The notes under the pieces: model-generated | Told to the model about the DNA's origin: nothing | What the model saw: the letters and a program-made list of their open reading frames with translations, nothing else | Database searches by the model: none | From: Methylocystis echinoides | Lineage (GTDB): Bacteria; Pseudomonadota; Alphaproteobacteria; Rhizobiales; Beijerinckiaceae | Direction: 5' to 3' | NCBI RefSeq assembly: GCF_027923385.1 | Contig: NZ_BSEC01000001.1 | Location: 1,190,501-1,254,500 of the forward strand | Length of the DNA stretch: 64,000 nucleotides | Program-made: the position numbers and the translations under genes | Shown here: one piece after another, positions 44,861 through 54,528 of the stretch | How the letters are laid out: each line of letters begins with the position of its first letter | How positions within the stretch are numbered: the stretch's first letter is position 1

Positions 44861-45841
44861 ATGCATGGAATGCGTGGGGCTGCTCTCTTTTCAATCGCGG
44901 CGGCGTTGGGCGGGTGCGGCGTTCATCCCCTTCCCGAAGACGTGACGCCACTCGATACGAATGCGATCGTGCTTCAGATCCGCTGCGAAGCGCGCGAGGG
45001 ACCCAAGGAGGCGGCGCTCGCCTTTCTCCTGAATCCGAAATTTCAATTCCCGGAAAAGACTCTGTCGCGCGCGCGTGAGCTGGCGTCCGGCGAGATCGCC
45101 TTCGCTGATTTCTCGCCCAACCAGCTCGACCCGGTTGCCGGGTTCTACCTGGCGAAATACGAGCAGGCGGCCATTGGCTACGATTTTCAGTTCGACATGT
45201 CGGTGACCAATGCGCTTTCCGCGGGGACAAGCTTCACCGGAATCGTGCCCCATCAGATCGTCAACGCCGGCGCGGCCGGCGGCGTCGATCTTGCGCGGCA
45301 GACGATCCGCAACTTCCGCGTGACGGACACGTTCGGCAAGCTCCGTCAGATGAAGAAATGCGACGAAGGCGACCGGAAATTCGAAAATTACGCCTATCCG
45401 GTGACGGGTCGCATCGGTCTCGCCGAGCTGGTCCGGACATTCGTCGATCTCAACGAGATCAACAATCTGTCCGGTCCCGTGAAGGACGGCAATCCGACGG
45501 CGCCAATTCTCGCCGACACTTTCGCTTTCTCCACCAAACTTGCGGCGTCCGTCGGCGCGGATGTCAATCTGACGCCGGCGACGCCGCGTTTTCACTTGTT
45601 GAAGGCAAATTTCGGCGCCGCGGGGAGTCGCACCGACGCCCATAAGGTCGTCGTCGCAATGTCGCTGGATCCGAAGACGACGCCGGCGGCGACGGCCAGC
45701 TTCCTGCCTGCGGCTCTGGTCGGCCTCAATTCGACCTATGCCGGCTTCGGGAAGACGCCTGCGGAGAAGCGGACGCTGATCGAGATCGATTATCAGAAGA
45801 CGCTGAACAGCCTGAACAACATCGCGCTTCGGCCGAACTGA
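44861..45841 (+). CDS. Lipoprotein of unknown function (326 aa)
   Basis: Begins with a short signal ending AALGGCG, a plausible lipobox (Cys19). The mature protein has charged beta-rich regions, VVVAMSLDPK and LNSLNNIAL at the end; I do not recognise a family. Two internal cysteines lie in IRCEAREG and KKCDEGD. GGAG lies about nine bases before the ATG at 44861. The next gene starts 36 bases downstream, suggesting an operon. The neighbouring divergent lipoprotein and the shared AT-rich control region hint at a co-regulated surface function. Confidence 0.68.
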   Translation: MHGMRGAALFSIAAALGGCGVHPLPEDVTPLDTNAIVLQIRCEAREGPKEAALAFLLNPKFQFPEKTLSRARELASGEIAFADFSPNQLDPVAGFYLAKYEQAAIGYDFQFDMSVTNALSAGTSFTGIVPHQIVNAGAAGGVDLARQTIRNFRVTDTFGKLRQMKKCDEGDRKFENYAYPVTGRIGLAELVRTFVDLNEINNLSGPVKDGNPTAPILADTFAFSTKLAASVGADVNLTPATPRFHLLKANFGAAGSRTDAHKVVVAMSLDPKTTPAATASFLPAALVGLNSTYAGFGKTPAEKRTLIEIDYQKTLNSLNNIALRPN

Positions 45842-45877
45842 TTGACGCAAAGACATTTCAGACGAAAGGACGAGTGG

Positions 45878-46348
45878 ATGACCAAATTGGAGCTCTACCG
45901 GGGAGACGTTCCGGTTGTCGTTGACGGTGACGCCATCATTGCGATCGTGAGCTTTGTCACGGCGAGCGGCGAAGGACAGGCGTTGCTTGAAAAACTCAAG
46001 CCGTTCGAGGCGCAGCTTTCCGTCAACGACTCCTTCATCGCGGAACTGAAGAGCGCGCTCGAAAAAAGCAACAGGCCCGTGGCGTTCGACAGGCAGATTT
46101 CGCTGGAGCAGCTGTTTCAGGCGATCGCGGAAATCGACGCGGCAAAGCTGGATGCAGAGCTTCTGGCCGGGATCAAGCGGAACAAGGGCGTCGTTGAGGC
46201 CGGTCCAGACCTCGTGAACGCCGCCAAGACCTTCCTGCATGAGCGCCTGGGCGCCGAAAACGAGTTGGTCGCTCCCATGCGAAAGACAAAGGTGGCGCAA
46301 GTGGTCGCGTCGCCGCCGGAGGCGACGTCCTGCTTTCCGCGCCGCTGA
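45878..46348 (+). CDS. Hypothetical protein downstream of the lipoprotein (156 aa)
   Basis: A helical, soluble-looking protein beginning MTKLELYRGDVPVVVDGDA. It has no signal peptide and no recognisable motif; DLVNAAKTFLHERLG near 120 may be an amphipathic helix. The start ATG at 45878 follows GAAAGGAC; a TTG 36 bases upstream is less likely. It shares an operon with the lipoprotein and ends at a strong terminator. Cytoplasmic location contrasts with its exported partner, so it may be a regulator or accessory protein. Confidence 0.62.
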   Translation: MTKLELYRGDVPVVVDGDAIIAIVSFVTASGEGQALLEKLKPFEAQLSVNDSFIAELKSALEKSNRPVAFDRQISLEQLFQAIAEIDAAKLDAELLAGIKRNKGVVEAGPDLVNAAKTFLHERLGAENELVAPMRKTKVAQVVASPPEATSCFPRR

Positions 46349-46361
46349 GTTTCGCTATCTG

Positions 46362-46409
46362 ACGCGCCCCGCGCCGCGACGATGCGCCTGCGCGGGGGGC
46401 GTAATTTTT
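46362..46409 (+). terminator. Intrinsic terminator after the lipoprotein operon
   Basis: A 13-bp stem with one mismatch (ACGCGCCCCGCGC with GCGCGGGGGGCGT) is followed by AATTTTT, just before the convergent argJ stop. Confidence 0.7.
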
Positions 46410-47656
46410 CAGCTTCGATAGTCGCCGTTGATGGCGACATATTCCTTCGTCAGATCGCAGGTCCATACGGTCGCGGCGCCGGCGCCGATCCCGAGGTCCA
46501 CATTGATCACGATCTCCTGTCGCTTCATGATCTGCGACACATCCTGCTCGTCATAGGCGGGATCGCGCTGGCCCTTGTTGGCGACGCGCACCCCGCCGAA
46601 CCAGATGGCGAGCTTGTCGCGCTCGGCGCGCTCGCCCGATTTGCCCACCGCCATCACGATGCGGCCCCAGTTGGCGTCCTCGCCGGCGATGGCGGTCTTC
46701 ACCAGCGGCGAATTCGCGATGGAAAGGGCGATGCGCTTGGCCGCTTTTGCGGTTTCGGCGCCGGTCACCGTGACTTCGACGAATTTGCGCGCGCCCTCGC
46801 CGTCCTTCACCACCTGATGCGCAAGATCGAGCAGCACGTCGTCGAGCGCCCGCTTGAATTGCGCAAGACGCCGGTCGCTGGCCTTCTCGATCTTCGGCGC
46901 GCCGCGCTTCTTCGCCGCCCCGGTGGCGAACAGCAGCAGCGTGTCGGAGGTGGAGGTGTCGCTGTCGACGGTGATGGCGTTGAACGAGCCCTGCACGGCC
47001 TTGGACAGCATCGTCTGCAAGGCCGCCGCGGCGATGGGCGCGTCGGTGAAGACGAAGGAGAGCATGGTGGCCATGTCCGGGGCGATCATGCCGGCGCCCT
47101 TGGCCATGCCGCTGATTGTCACCTCCACGCCGCCGATCGTCGCCTTGCGGGTCGCGAGCTTGGGGAAGGTGTCCGTGGTCATGATGGCTTTGGCGGCGTT
47201 GAGCCAGGCGTCGGGCCGCGCCTGTTTCGCGAGCTTCTCCAGCACGCCGTCGAACTTCCTCGCGTCCAGCGGCTCGCCGATGACGCCGGTCGAGGCGATG
47301 AAGATCTGCCGGTCGCTCGCGCCGGTGGCGGCGGCGGCGATCTTGGCGGAGAGCTTCACGGCGTCGGCGCCGAGCTTGCCGGTGAATGCGTTGGCGTTGC
47401 CCGAATTGACGAGCAGCGCCTTCGCCTTGCCGCCCTTGAGCCGCGCCCGGCACCAGTCGACCGGCGCGGAAGGGCATTTGGACTTGGTGAAGACCCCCGC
47501 GACCGTCGCGCCCTCGTCGAGAATGGCGAGCATCACATCGGTGCGCCCCGCGTAACGAACGCCGGCCGCGCCGGCGGCGAAACGAACACCGTCGAGCGGG
47601 GGAATGTCGGGGGTCGCTGCGGGCGCCAGCGGCGAGAGGGGTGCGTCGTGAGCCAT
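46409..47656 (-). CDS. argJ: Bifunctional glutamate N-acetyltransferase/amino-acid acetyltransferase
   Basis: ArgJ moves acetyl from N-acetylornithine to glutamate in the arginine cycle. The 415-aa precursor self-cleaves before the catalytic threonine in the ATMLSF motif (Thr197). [11 protein letters not shown] and STGVIGEPL are also typical. The end [15 protein letters not shown] is the usual family ending. The bifunctional versus monofunctional state cannot be read with certainty. It stands alone; no other arg gene is adjacent. Confidence 0.95.
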   Translation of the reverse strand: MAHDAPLSPLAPAATPDIPPLDGVRFAAGAAGVRYAGRTDVMLAILDEGATVAGVFTKSKCPSAPVDWCRARLKGGKAKALLVNSGNANAFTGKLGADAVKLSAKIAAAATGASDRQIFIASTGVIGEPLDARKFDGVLEKLAKQARPDAWLNAAKAIMTTDTFPKLATRKATIGGVEVTISGMAKGAGMIAPDMATMLSFVFTDAPIAAAALQTMLSKAVQGSFNAITVDSDTSTSDTLLLFATGAAKKRGAPKIEKASDRRLAQFKRALDDVLLDLAHQVVKDGEGARKFVEVTVTGAETAKAAKRIALSIANSPLVKTAIAGEDANWGRIVMAVGKSGERAERDKLAIWFGGVRVANKGQRDPAYDEQDVSQIMKRQEIVINVDLGIGAGAATVWTCDLTKEYVAINGDYRS

Positions 47657-47763
47657 CGAATCACCGGGGCAAGAGGGCTATGCGCCGGGTTTGGCGTCGC
47701 AGCATGGCGACGTCAAGATTCTTCGGGAAGATGTGACGCCCGTCGGCGCGATCCCAAATGAAA

Positions 47764-47814
47764 AATCCAGAGCCGCGGCGCGGCTCTGGATCGCTGATGC
47801 TTCTCGCAATGACG
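47764..47814. repeat. Palindromic dispersed repeat, family 2 fragment
   Basis: Contains TCCAGAGCCGCGG and CCGCGCCGCGGCTCTGGA-like inverted arms and CTCGCAATGACG, matching the family-2 element at 23132. Confidence 0.5.
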
Positions 47815-47840
47815 CGTCTGGCGGGCGCGTTTGACGCGCC

Positions 47841-48758
47841 TCAGAACCGGTCGGGCTCGAAGGGCAGTTCCGTCGCTTGCGGCGCGTCCTCGCGCAAGTC
47901 GCCGGCCGTTTCCTCGGCCTGCGCGCGCGGGCGGCGGCGGCGGCGTGAGCTCAGGTGGAAATTCACCCCCTCGTGCTCGCGCGCCGGCGCGCCATGCTCG
48001 GCGGCGGGCGCGAAGCCCACCTCGGCCGGCTCCGCCTCGGCAGCCGCCGTGCGCGCCGGGGGCGCCGTGATGAATGAGGGCAGGCCGGGCGCCGGCTCGG
48101 CGCTTATTTCCTGACGCGGGGGAAAGCGCCTTTCGCGGAAGCCGCGACGCGGCTCGCCGTCGGGGCCGCGCTCGGTGCGCTCGGCGCGCTCGCGGAACGG
48201 CGGCCGGTCGGGCCGCGGTCCCCGTTCGCCGCGCTCGGGGCGCTCCATGCGTTCCGGACGCTCGGCGCGCATCTCGCCCATCGGCCGCTCCTCGAAGGGC
48301 TGCGGCTGCGGCTGGGGTTGCGGCGCCGCGTAATGCGGCTGGGGTCCGGGTTGCGCGAAATGCGGCTGGGGCTGCGGCTGCGGCTGATACACCGGCTGCG
48401 GCAGGCGTTCCGAGAGAGGCGCGAAACGATCCGGCAGCGCGGCGAAATCGTCATCGTCGTCCAGATCGACCTCGGCTTCCATGTTCGGGCGGCCGAATCC
48501 GTTCGCCTGCTGCTGGGCCTGCTGGGCGGCGGCGATCAGACGAAAATAATGCTCGGCGTGCTGGAGCAGATTCTCCGCCATGATCGTGTCGCCGGAGGAC
48601 TGCGCGTCGCGGGCGAGCTGCAGATATTTCTCTGCGATGTGCTGGGCGGTTCCGCGGATCTTGACGTCGGGGCCGTTCGACTCATAGGAGCGGGTCAGCG
48701 GATTGGGGCCTTTGCGGCCGCTGCGCCCCCGCATTCTCTTGTTCTGTCCTGGTCTCAT
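47841..48758 (-). CDS. DUF4167 domain-containing protein
   Basis: A 305-aa protein restricted to Alphaproteobacteria. The N-terminal DUF4167 part (about 1-75) is conserved: MRPGQNKRMRGRSGRK, RGTAQHIAEKY and MAENLLQHAEHYFR. The long C-terminal tail is low-complexity and rich in Pro, Gln, Arg and Glu, with several PQPQP and RxERxE stretches, so probably disordered. RNA-binding has been proposed from the basic N-terminus but is inference. The ATG at 48758 behind GGGGGAG replaces a longer open frame. Confidence 0.9.
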   Translation of the reverse strand: MRPGQNKRMRGRSGRKGPNPLTRSYESNGPDVKIRGTAQHIAEKYLQLARDAQSSGDTIMAENLLQHAEHYFRLIAAAQQAQQQANGFGRPNMEAEVDLDDDDDFAALPDRFAPLSERLPQPVYQPQPQPQPHFAQPGPQPHYAAPQPQPQPQPFEERPMGEMRAERPERMERPERGERGPRPDRPPFRERAERTERGPDGEPRRGFRERRFPPRQEISAEPAPGLPSFITAPPARTAAAEAEPAEVGFAPAAEHGAPAREHEGVNFHLSSRRRRRPRAQAEETAGDLREDAPQATELPFEPDRF

Positions 48759-49260
48759 CAACTCCCCCGAAAACGTTGCGCCAAGCGCAAGCCACTGCTG
48801 GCCGGGTCGACGAAGCGCCGTGCTTTCCCGCCAAAGACTGATCGTCCTGCTCGCGGTTCTCGCGCCGCGCGCCTGGATGGATCGCTCACTCGGACGCCTG
48901 GCCGCGCCCGTGAAATTCAAGTTCCCACCGCCGCGCGATATTTCCCCGGCGACGCCTTCCGCCGCCGTTTGTGACCCGGTCTTTCCGATGCGGGCCTGGC
49001 GGACCTTGAGCGCCGCGCAGCTTCAAGGGTTGCGCAGTGACGACCTTCGGAGTCGCCTCAATCCACCGGGATCATGCAGCTTACACGCCAGCTTCGGCCG
49101 GCTTGCCTGGGTCGCCTCACAGGGCGGACCCGCAAATCTTCGAGATCCCCATCTCGACGTCGGTCAGCTGTAATTACAAAGACTATAGTGGCTGGCCCCC
49201 CTCGCGCCAAGTGCGGCGTGGCAAAAGACCGAGAAAAACACCGCTACTGTAGCCAATATG
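48759..49260. other. Intergenic region without recognised gene
   Basis: About 500 bases between DUF4167 and prmC. Several short frames cross it but have no ribosome site or recognisable sequence. I see no tRNA, terminator or clear repeat. It probably holds the promoter of the DUF4167 gene. Confidence 0.5.
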
Positions 49261-50163
49261 TCACGAGGCCTGCGGCTCCGCCCGGGCCGCAACGACGCGC
49301 TCATGGCCGCCGGCGTCCCTTGAAATGCGCGAAACGCTCAGATTTTGCGCGTGAAGCAATGCGCAGACGCTTGCCGCCTGATCGTGCCCGACCTCGAAGG
49401 CGGCGAGGCCGCCGGGCGCGAGAAGCCGGCCCAGGTCAGCGATGATGTCGCGGTAACAGTCGAGCCCGTCGGCGCCGCCGTCGAGCGCGAGCGCGGGGTC
49501 GTGGAGCCGCACTTCCGGATCGAGCGTCGCCATGTCGCCCGCGCGCACATAGGGCGGATTTGAGACGATGATGTCGAAAACCCCCGCAAGCGCGCTTCCC
49601 CATTGGCCGCGCAGCACATGGGCGCGGCGGCTCAGGCCGCAGCGCGCGAGATTTTGGCGCGTCGCCGCGCAGGCGGGCGCCCAGAGATCGACGGCGACGC
49701 CCGTCGCATGCGGCAGCTCGCTGAGCAGGGCGCAGAGAATCGCGCCGGAGCCCGACCCCAGATCGAGGATATGGAGCGGCGCGTTGCGGTCGTCGGTCAG
49801 CGCGAGAACAGTCTCGACCAGCGTCTCCGTATCGGCGCGCGGATCGAGAACGTTGGGCGCGACGGTCAGATCGAGGGTCCAGAAGCCGCGCGCGCCCAGG
49901 ATGCGCGACACCGGTTCGCGCGCCGCGCGGCGGCGCGCGAAGTCGGAAAGCCGCTGCGTCTCGTCAGGCGTCAGCGCCGCCTGCGGCGACAGGGCGAGGT
50001 CGAGCCGGCTGAGGCCGGCGGCGGCGCGGAGCAGCGCGCGCGCGTCGTCCTGCGCCTCCTGCGCCCCGACGCCGCTGTCGACGAGCCGGGCCGCGACCGC
50101 CGCGACCGCCTCGGCGCGCGACGGCGGGCCGCCATCCGAATCGAAGAGGCGGTCGCGGGGCAC
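49261..50163 (-). CDS. prmC: Peptide chain release factor N5-glutamine methyltransferase
   Basis: PrmC methylates the GGQ glutamine of release factors RF1 and RF2. The 300-aa protein has the AdoMet-binding ILDLGSGSGAILCALLSE and the catalytic NPPY (SNPPYVRAGD). The N-terminal helical domain is present. It starts at a GTG six bases after the htpG stop and is likely co-transcribed with htpG. prfA, its frequent neighbour, is not in the window. Confidence 0.93.
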   Translation of the reverse strand: MPRDRLFDSDGGPPSRAEAVAAVAARLVDSGVGAQEAQDDARALLRAAAGLSRLDLALSPQAALTPDETQRLSDFARRRAAREPVSRILGARGFWTLDLTVAPNVLDPRADTETLVETVLALTDDRNAPLHILDLGSGSGAILCALLSELPHATGVAVDLWAPACAATRQNLARCGLSRRAHVLRGQWGSALAGVFDIIVSNPPYVRAGDMATLDPEVRLHDPALALDGGADGLDCYRDIIADLGRLLAPGGLAAFEVGHDQAASVCALLHAQNLSVSRISRDAGGHERVVAARAEPQAS

Positions 50164-50169
50164 CTTCGC

Positions 50170-52065
50170 TTACACGCCCCTGGCGATGAGCGCGCCGAGT
50201 CGGCGCGCGAAAGCGGCCGGATCGACCGGCGCCTCGCCATCGGCCGCGCGCGCGAGATCAAGCAGCAGATACATGCCGTCGGCGGCGCCTTCGCGGCCTT
50301 TTTCGCGCAGGCTCGTCGCCAGCGCGGTCACGGCCGGATGTTTGGCGTTGATTTCGAGCACCGGCTTGCCGAGCAGGGCCGTTTGCCCGCTCTCCGCCAG
50401 AAGGCGCGCGAGCTGCCGGTCGAGTCCCTTGTCGGAGGCGATCAGGCAGGCGGCGCTTTCGGTGAGGCGCGTCGACACGCGCACATCCTCGATCGACTCC
50501 GCCAGCGTCTCCTTGAGCGCCGTGACGAGATCACCGACGTTTTCAGCGGGGGCGGCCTCTTCCGCCTCTGCTTCGACCTTCGGAATCAGGTCGATGTCGG
50601 CCTGGCCCTGCGTCACCGATTTGAAAGGCTTGCCCTCGAAGCCGAGCGCGCTGGTCACCCAGAAGGCGTCCACCGCGTCGTCGAGCAGCAGCACTTCCAC
50701 GCCTCTCGCGCGCAAACCCTCGAGCTGCGGGCTCGCGGCCAGCCGCTTCGCGTCATCGCCGGTGATGTAATAGATCGCCGTCTGATTCTCGCGCAGATCG
50801 GCGACATAGTCCTTGAGCGTGCGCGTCTTGCCGTCCGATTTCGTCGAGGCGAAGCGGGCGATGGCGAAGATGCCGTCGCGGCGGCTCGGGTCCTCGTGCA
50901 GGCCCTCCTTGATGACCGCGCCGAAATTCTCCCAGACCTGGGCGAATTTCTCCGGCTCGTTCTCGGCGAGCTTGCCGAGCTCCTGCAACAGGCGCGTCGC
51001 GACGGCCTTGCCGATCGACGCCAGCACCGGGCTTTTCTGCGCCATCTCGCGCGAGACGTTCAGCGGAATGTCGGCGCTGTCGACGACGAGGCGCACGAAG
51101 CGCAGCCACGCCGGCAGCAGCTCGACGTCGCGCGAGATCAGCACGCGGCGGACGTAGAGCTTCGATTTGCTCTTGCGGCTCGGCTCGAAGAGATCGAAGG
51201 GCCGTGCGCCCGGGACGAAGGCGAGCACGGTATATTCGGTGCGCCCCTCCGCGCGCCAATGCGCGATCAGCGCAGGCTCGTCGAAGCCGCCGGAAAGCTG
51301 CCGGTAGAAGTCGGCGTATTGCTCCTGCGTGATCTCGGATTTGGGCTTGGTCCACAGCGCCACGCCGTCGGCGATGCGGCGCGGCTCCTTGCCCGGCTCG
51401 TCGATCAGGTCGATGGGCGTGGAGACGGCGCCGGAATGTTCGCGGACGATGTTTTCGATGCGCCAGGGCTCCAGAAACTCCTCGCTCTCGGCATTGAGAT
51501 GAAGGGTCACCCGCGCGCCGACCGGCGGCGCGTCGGCGCCCGCGAGCGGCGCGATGGAATAGGCGCCCTTGCCCTGCGACGACCACAGCCAGGCCTCGTC
51601 CTCGCCGGCGCGGCGCGTGGCGACCTCAACGAGATCGGCGACCATGAAGACGGAGTAAAAGCCCACGCCGAATCGGCCGATGAGCGACGAGCTCTCGCCG
51701 GCGCCCTCCTTGCCAAGCTTTTCGAGAAAAGCGCGCGTGCCGGAGTTGGCGATGGCGCCCAGCGCGGCGATCAGCTCGTCGCGGGACATGCCGACGCCAT
51801 TGTCGGCGATGGTGAGCTGGCGCTTCTCCTTGTCGAGGGTGATGGTGATGAGCGGCGCGCCCGCCTGCGCGGCGAGCCTTTCGTTCGAGAGCGATTCGTA
51901 GCGCAGCTTTTCGCAGGCGTCGGCCGCGTTCGAGATCAGCTCGCGCAGGAACACTTCGCGCTCCGAATAGACGGAATGCGTCATAAGCTCGAGAAGCTGC
52001 GCGACATCTGCCTGGAAGCCGAACTCCTCGCCCTGCGGCGCTTCGGTTGCAGCGTCGTTGGTCAT
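50170..52065 (-). CDS. htpG: Molecular chaperone HtpG (Hsp90)
   Basis: HtpG is the bacterial Hsp90 ATPase. The 631-aa protein has the GHKL ATP-binding N-terminal domain (ELISNAADACEKLR, IADNGVGMSRDEL, GRFGVGFYSVFMVAD), the middle domain and a C-terminal dimerisation domain. Start ATG at 52065. RpoH is encoded in this window and is the usual regulator, but no clear sigma-32 -35/-10 pair was found upstream. It probably forms an operon with prmC. Confidence 0.97.
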   Translation of the reverse strand: MTNDAATEAPQGEEFGFQADVAQLLELMTHSVYSEREVFLRELISNAADACEKLRYESLSNERLAAQAGAPLITITLDKEKRQLTIADNGVGMSRDELIAALGAIANSGTRAFLEKLGKEGAGESSSLIGRFGVGFYSVFMVADLVEVATRRAGEDEAWLWSSQGKGAYSIAPLAGADAPPVGARVTLHLNAESEEFLEPWRIENIVREHSGAVSTPIDLIDEPGKEPRRIADGVALWTKPKSEITQEQYADFYRQLSGGFDEPALIAHWRAEGRTEYTVLAFVPGARPFDLFEPSRKSKSKLYVRRVLISRDVELLPAWLRFVRLVVDSADIPLNVSREMAQKSPVLASIGKAVATRLLQELGKLAENEPEKFAQVWENFGAVIKEGLHEDPSRRDGIFAIARFASTKSDGKTRTLKDYVADLRENQTAIYYITGDDAKRLAASPQLEGLRARGVEVLLLDDAVDAFWVTSALGFEGKPFKSVTQGQADIDLIPKVEAEAEEAAPAENVGDLVTALKETLAESIEDVRVSTRLTESAACLIASDKGLDRQLARLLAESGQTALLGKPVLEINAKHPAVTALATSLREKGREGAADGMYLLLDLARAADGEAPVDPAAFARRLGALIARGV

Positions 52066-52510
52066 GCGGTCTCCAAATGCGCATAGGCTCCGCCGAAGGG
52101 AGCCCTTGAATGAAAAGGGGATGAACGCGACCGCGGCGGCCGCGCCTCCTCCAGTTCGTCATTGCGAACGGAAATGCAAGGCGCCGGTCAGCGAAAACGC
52201 GGGAGCATCTGAAAAGAACAAGGTCGGCGCGGGATTTCTCCCGGCCGACCCGTTCATCGCTGCGACTTTTCGTGACTTGGAACCACACGATCCCGGGGGG
52301 CTGGGGGGCTGACGAAAACCGGAAAAGCGGGACCAGGCCAGTCGCAACAATGAGAGGACATATTGTCCTGCACGTTTGACGTGCAAGGGGCTCAATGTTG
52401 GCGGAAATGTGAAATTTGTTATTAATGGCAAAGGTTAAGGTAGTGTTAAGAGACATCGTGACGCGGCGATGACGAAAGGGGGCTTGCCCTGAGGCCGTCA
52501 TCGCGCAAAC
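52066..52510. other. Intergenic region, control sequences only
   Basis: About 445 bases between divergent htpG and the DUF2794 gene, with no supported gene. The last 100 bases are AT-richer and probably hold the promoter of the DUF2794 gene. A fragment GTCATTGCGAACGGAAATG near 52157 resembles the end of a family-2 repeat. Confidence 0.45.
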
Positions 52511-52954
52511 ATGACAGAAGAGGATTGGAGAAGCCTGATGGCGGAGTCGGAGACGACGGAGCCGAGCCATTCCCGCCCGCACCTTGTGGTCGTGGCGGGG
52601 TCCGGGGGCGCAAGGCAGGGCGAATCGGCCGGTGCGGCGTCGAGAGTCGGGGCGCAGGTGTCATTCGACCGGCGCGAGCTCAATCTTCTCTTCAACCTCT
52701 ATGGCGCGAAGGTGGCCGCGGGCGAGTGGCGCGACTATGCGCTAGATTTCACGCCGACGCTGGCGGTGTTTTCGATCTTTCGCCGGACGAGCGAAGCGCC
52801 GCTCTATCGCATCGAGAAAAACCCCGACCTTGCCCGCAAGCAGGGCGCCTATGCGGTCGTGGCCGCCTCCGGCCTCATTCTGAAACGCGGCCACGACCTG
52901 GCCCGCGTCCTGCGCGTTCTCGATCGCGGCCTGAGGCTCGTCGGCGCGGAATGA
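52511..52954 (+). CDS. DUF2794 domain-containing protein
   Basis: A 147-aa alphaproteobacterial protein of unknown function. The conserved DUF2794 block spans about 48-125 with VSFDRRELNLLFNLYG, AAGEWRDYALDF and VFSIFRRTSEAPLYRIEK. The first 45 residues are variable and may be longer than in relatives; an internal ATG at 52538 would give a shorter product. Its 3' end is followed by a terminator hairpin into which an IS has inserted. Confidence 0.88.
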   Translation: MTEEDWRSLMAESETTEPSHSRPHLVVVAGSGGARQGESAGAASRVGAQVSFDRRELNLLFNLYGAKVAAGEWRDYALDFTPTLAVFSIFRRTSEAPLYRIEKNPDLARKQGAYAVVAASGLILKRGHDLARVLRVLDRGLRLVGAE

Positions 52955-53010
52955 GGCGTCTCGTCAGACTTACAGTCATCGCGTGACCGACGGCCAGTCG
53001 CCGGACCAAT

Positions 53011-53038
53011 AAAAAAGCCCCGCCATTCGGCGGGGCTT
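53011..53038 (-). terminator. Terminator hairpin, left copy with intact U-run
   Basis: A perfect 10-bp stem (AAGCCCCGCC with GGCGGGGCTT, ATTC loop) followed on the minus strand by a T6 run. This is the original bidirectional-site terminator, now separated from the BI-1 gene by the IS. Its exact 24-bp copy lies at 54567-54590. Confidence 0.85.
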
Positions 53039-53050
53039 CAGACCACTGAC

Positions 53051-53081
53051 AAACCCCCGTCATTTTTTGGCGGGGGTTTTT
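53051..53081 (+). terminator. Left-end inward terminator of the IS
   Basis: Stem AAACCCCCG with CGGGGGTTT (9 bp), loop of 11 bases, then T5. On the plus strand it would stop outside transcription entering the IS from the DUF2794 side. Confidence 0.65.
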
Positions 53082-53142
53082 AATTTGGTGTCGGGCGGTC
53101 TGAGGTGTCGGATTTGTTGTCGGGTGAGGATGTCTTGGCCTG

Positions 53143-54513
53143 TCAGGCGGGCCTTGGCTCTGCCCTGCTGGCGGTCAGGAGGGCGATTTTCTTCATATTC
53201 TGCGCGGCGGCGGCGAGCAGACATTGCCACCGCACCCGCAAAAGTCCCCGGAACCTCGCATAGCGGTGGCCGAAGAGCTGCTTGGCGTCGGCGAAAGAGC
53301 GCTCGACCGTCTCCTTGCGGCGTTTGTAGATGAACCTGCCTTCGGTCGTGAGGCGATGGGCGTCGACCCGATCGCGCGCGTCCTGCCAGACATGGCGGGT
53401 GATGGCGCGCTCGGCCTTGGCGTTGCCGGTGCAGGAGGAAAGCAGCGGACAGGCGCGGCACTGATCCGGGTCCGACGTGTAATGGCGGTAGCCTGTGCGG
53501 TCGGTCGTGGCGTAGGTCAGCGCCTGGCCCTGTGGGCAGCGGTAGACGTCGGCCTCGGCGTCATATTTGAAGGCGCTCTTGCGCATCATGCCGGGCCTGG
53601 GCGGCGTCGGGTTGCGATAACCCGTCACCCCGTAAAGCCCGCGATCCTCCAGACCCTTGGCGATGCCCGCCGTGGCGTAGCCCGCGTCCAGCCCCACCGC
53701 CCGCACATCGAGATCGAACCGTTCCCGCTGCCGGTCGAGCCGCGTCAGATAGACGATGCTGTCATGCACATTCGCCGGCGTCGCAAAACTGTCCAGGATG
53801 ATGCCGTGACGCCCGTCCACCGTGCGGTGATCGAGATAGAAGAAGCCCTTCGGCTTCCCATCCCGCACCATGTAGCCGCTCTCGGGATCCGTGCGGGAAA
53901 CCTTGGTTTCGACCACCGGCGGCTGGCGCTTCTTCTCCGGCAAAGGCTTCCTGCCATGCGCGGCGCGATCTTCCTCGACCGCCGCGTCCAGCGCCGCCCA
54001 ATAGTCGGCCCGCGACTTCTCGACCATGGCCTTGTCGAACCTGTTCCTGTTGGCGGAGGCCTTCAGATGGGTCGAGTCGGTGTAGAGAACCTTCCCCGAC
54101 ACGAAGCCCCGCGCCATCGCCTGCTCGACAATGCGGTCGAAAATGTCCTGTGCGACGCTCTCGTCCTGAAAGCGGCGGCGGCGGTTCTGGCTCAGGGTCG
54201 AGGCGTCGAAGACCTTGTCTGTCAGCTTCAGCCGCAGGAACCAGCGATAGGCGACATTGACCTCGATCTCGCGCACGAGCTGGCGCTCCGAGCGCACGCC
54301 GAACAGATAGCCAATGAACAGCGCCTTGAACATCAGCGTCGGATCGAGCGGCGGCCGCCCGTTGTCCGGGCAGTAAAGACCCGCCACACGATCATGGATG
54401 AACGAGAAATCGACCGCCGCCTCGATCTTGCGAAGCAGGTGATCAGCGGGGACAAGCTCATCGAGCGTCACCATCTCGAGCGCTGTCTGTTCGGGGCCGG
54501 GCTTGCGAAGCAT
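53143..54513 (-). CDS. IS1182-family transposase
   Basis: A 456-aa DDE-type transposase. The N-terminal DNA-binding part (EQTALEMVTLDELVPADHLLRKIE) and FKALFIGYLFGVRSERQLVREIEVN are typical. The catalytic Asp candidates are in VLYTDSTHLKA and RAVGLDAGYAT, and the Glu in KRRKETVERSFADAK. A zinc-like CRACPLLSSC motif lies near 375-384. Start taken at ATG 54513 (MLRKPGPEQTALEM); a GTG/ATG 30 bases upstream would add ten residues. No frameshift. Confidence 0.93.
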   Translation of the reverse strand: MLRKPGPEQTALEMVTLDELVPADHLLRKIEAAVDFSFIHDRVAGLYCPDNGRPPLDPTLMFKALFIGYLFGVRSERQLVREIEVNVAYRWFLRLKLTDKVFDASTLSQNRRRRFQDESVAQDIFDRIVEQAMARGFVSGKVLYTDSTHLKASANRNRFDKAMVEKSRADYWAALDAAVEEDRAAHGRKPLPEKKRQPPVVETKVSRTDPESGYMVRDGKPKGFFYLDHRTVDGRHGIILDSFATPANVHDSIVYLTRLDRQRERFDLDVRAVGLDAGYATAGIAKGLEDRGLYGVTGYRNPTPPRPGMMRKSAFKYDAEADVYRCPQGQALTYATTDRTGYRHYTSDPDQCRACPLLSSCTGNAKAERAITRHVWQDARDRVDAHRLTTEGRFIYKRRKETVERSFADAKQLFGHRYARFRGLLRVRWQCLLAAAAQNMKKIALLTASRAEPRPA

Positions 54514-54528
54514 GATCCAGTGAATCAA

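Noticed and set aside
48703..49252. Small frames between the DUF4167 gene and prmC
   Set aside because: No ribosome site, no recognisable protein features, and frames overlap each other.
52066..52130. Possible sigma-32 promoter of htpG
   Set aside because: A CCTATG sequence is present on the minus strand, but no CTTG-type -35 lies at suitable spacing.
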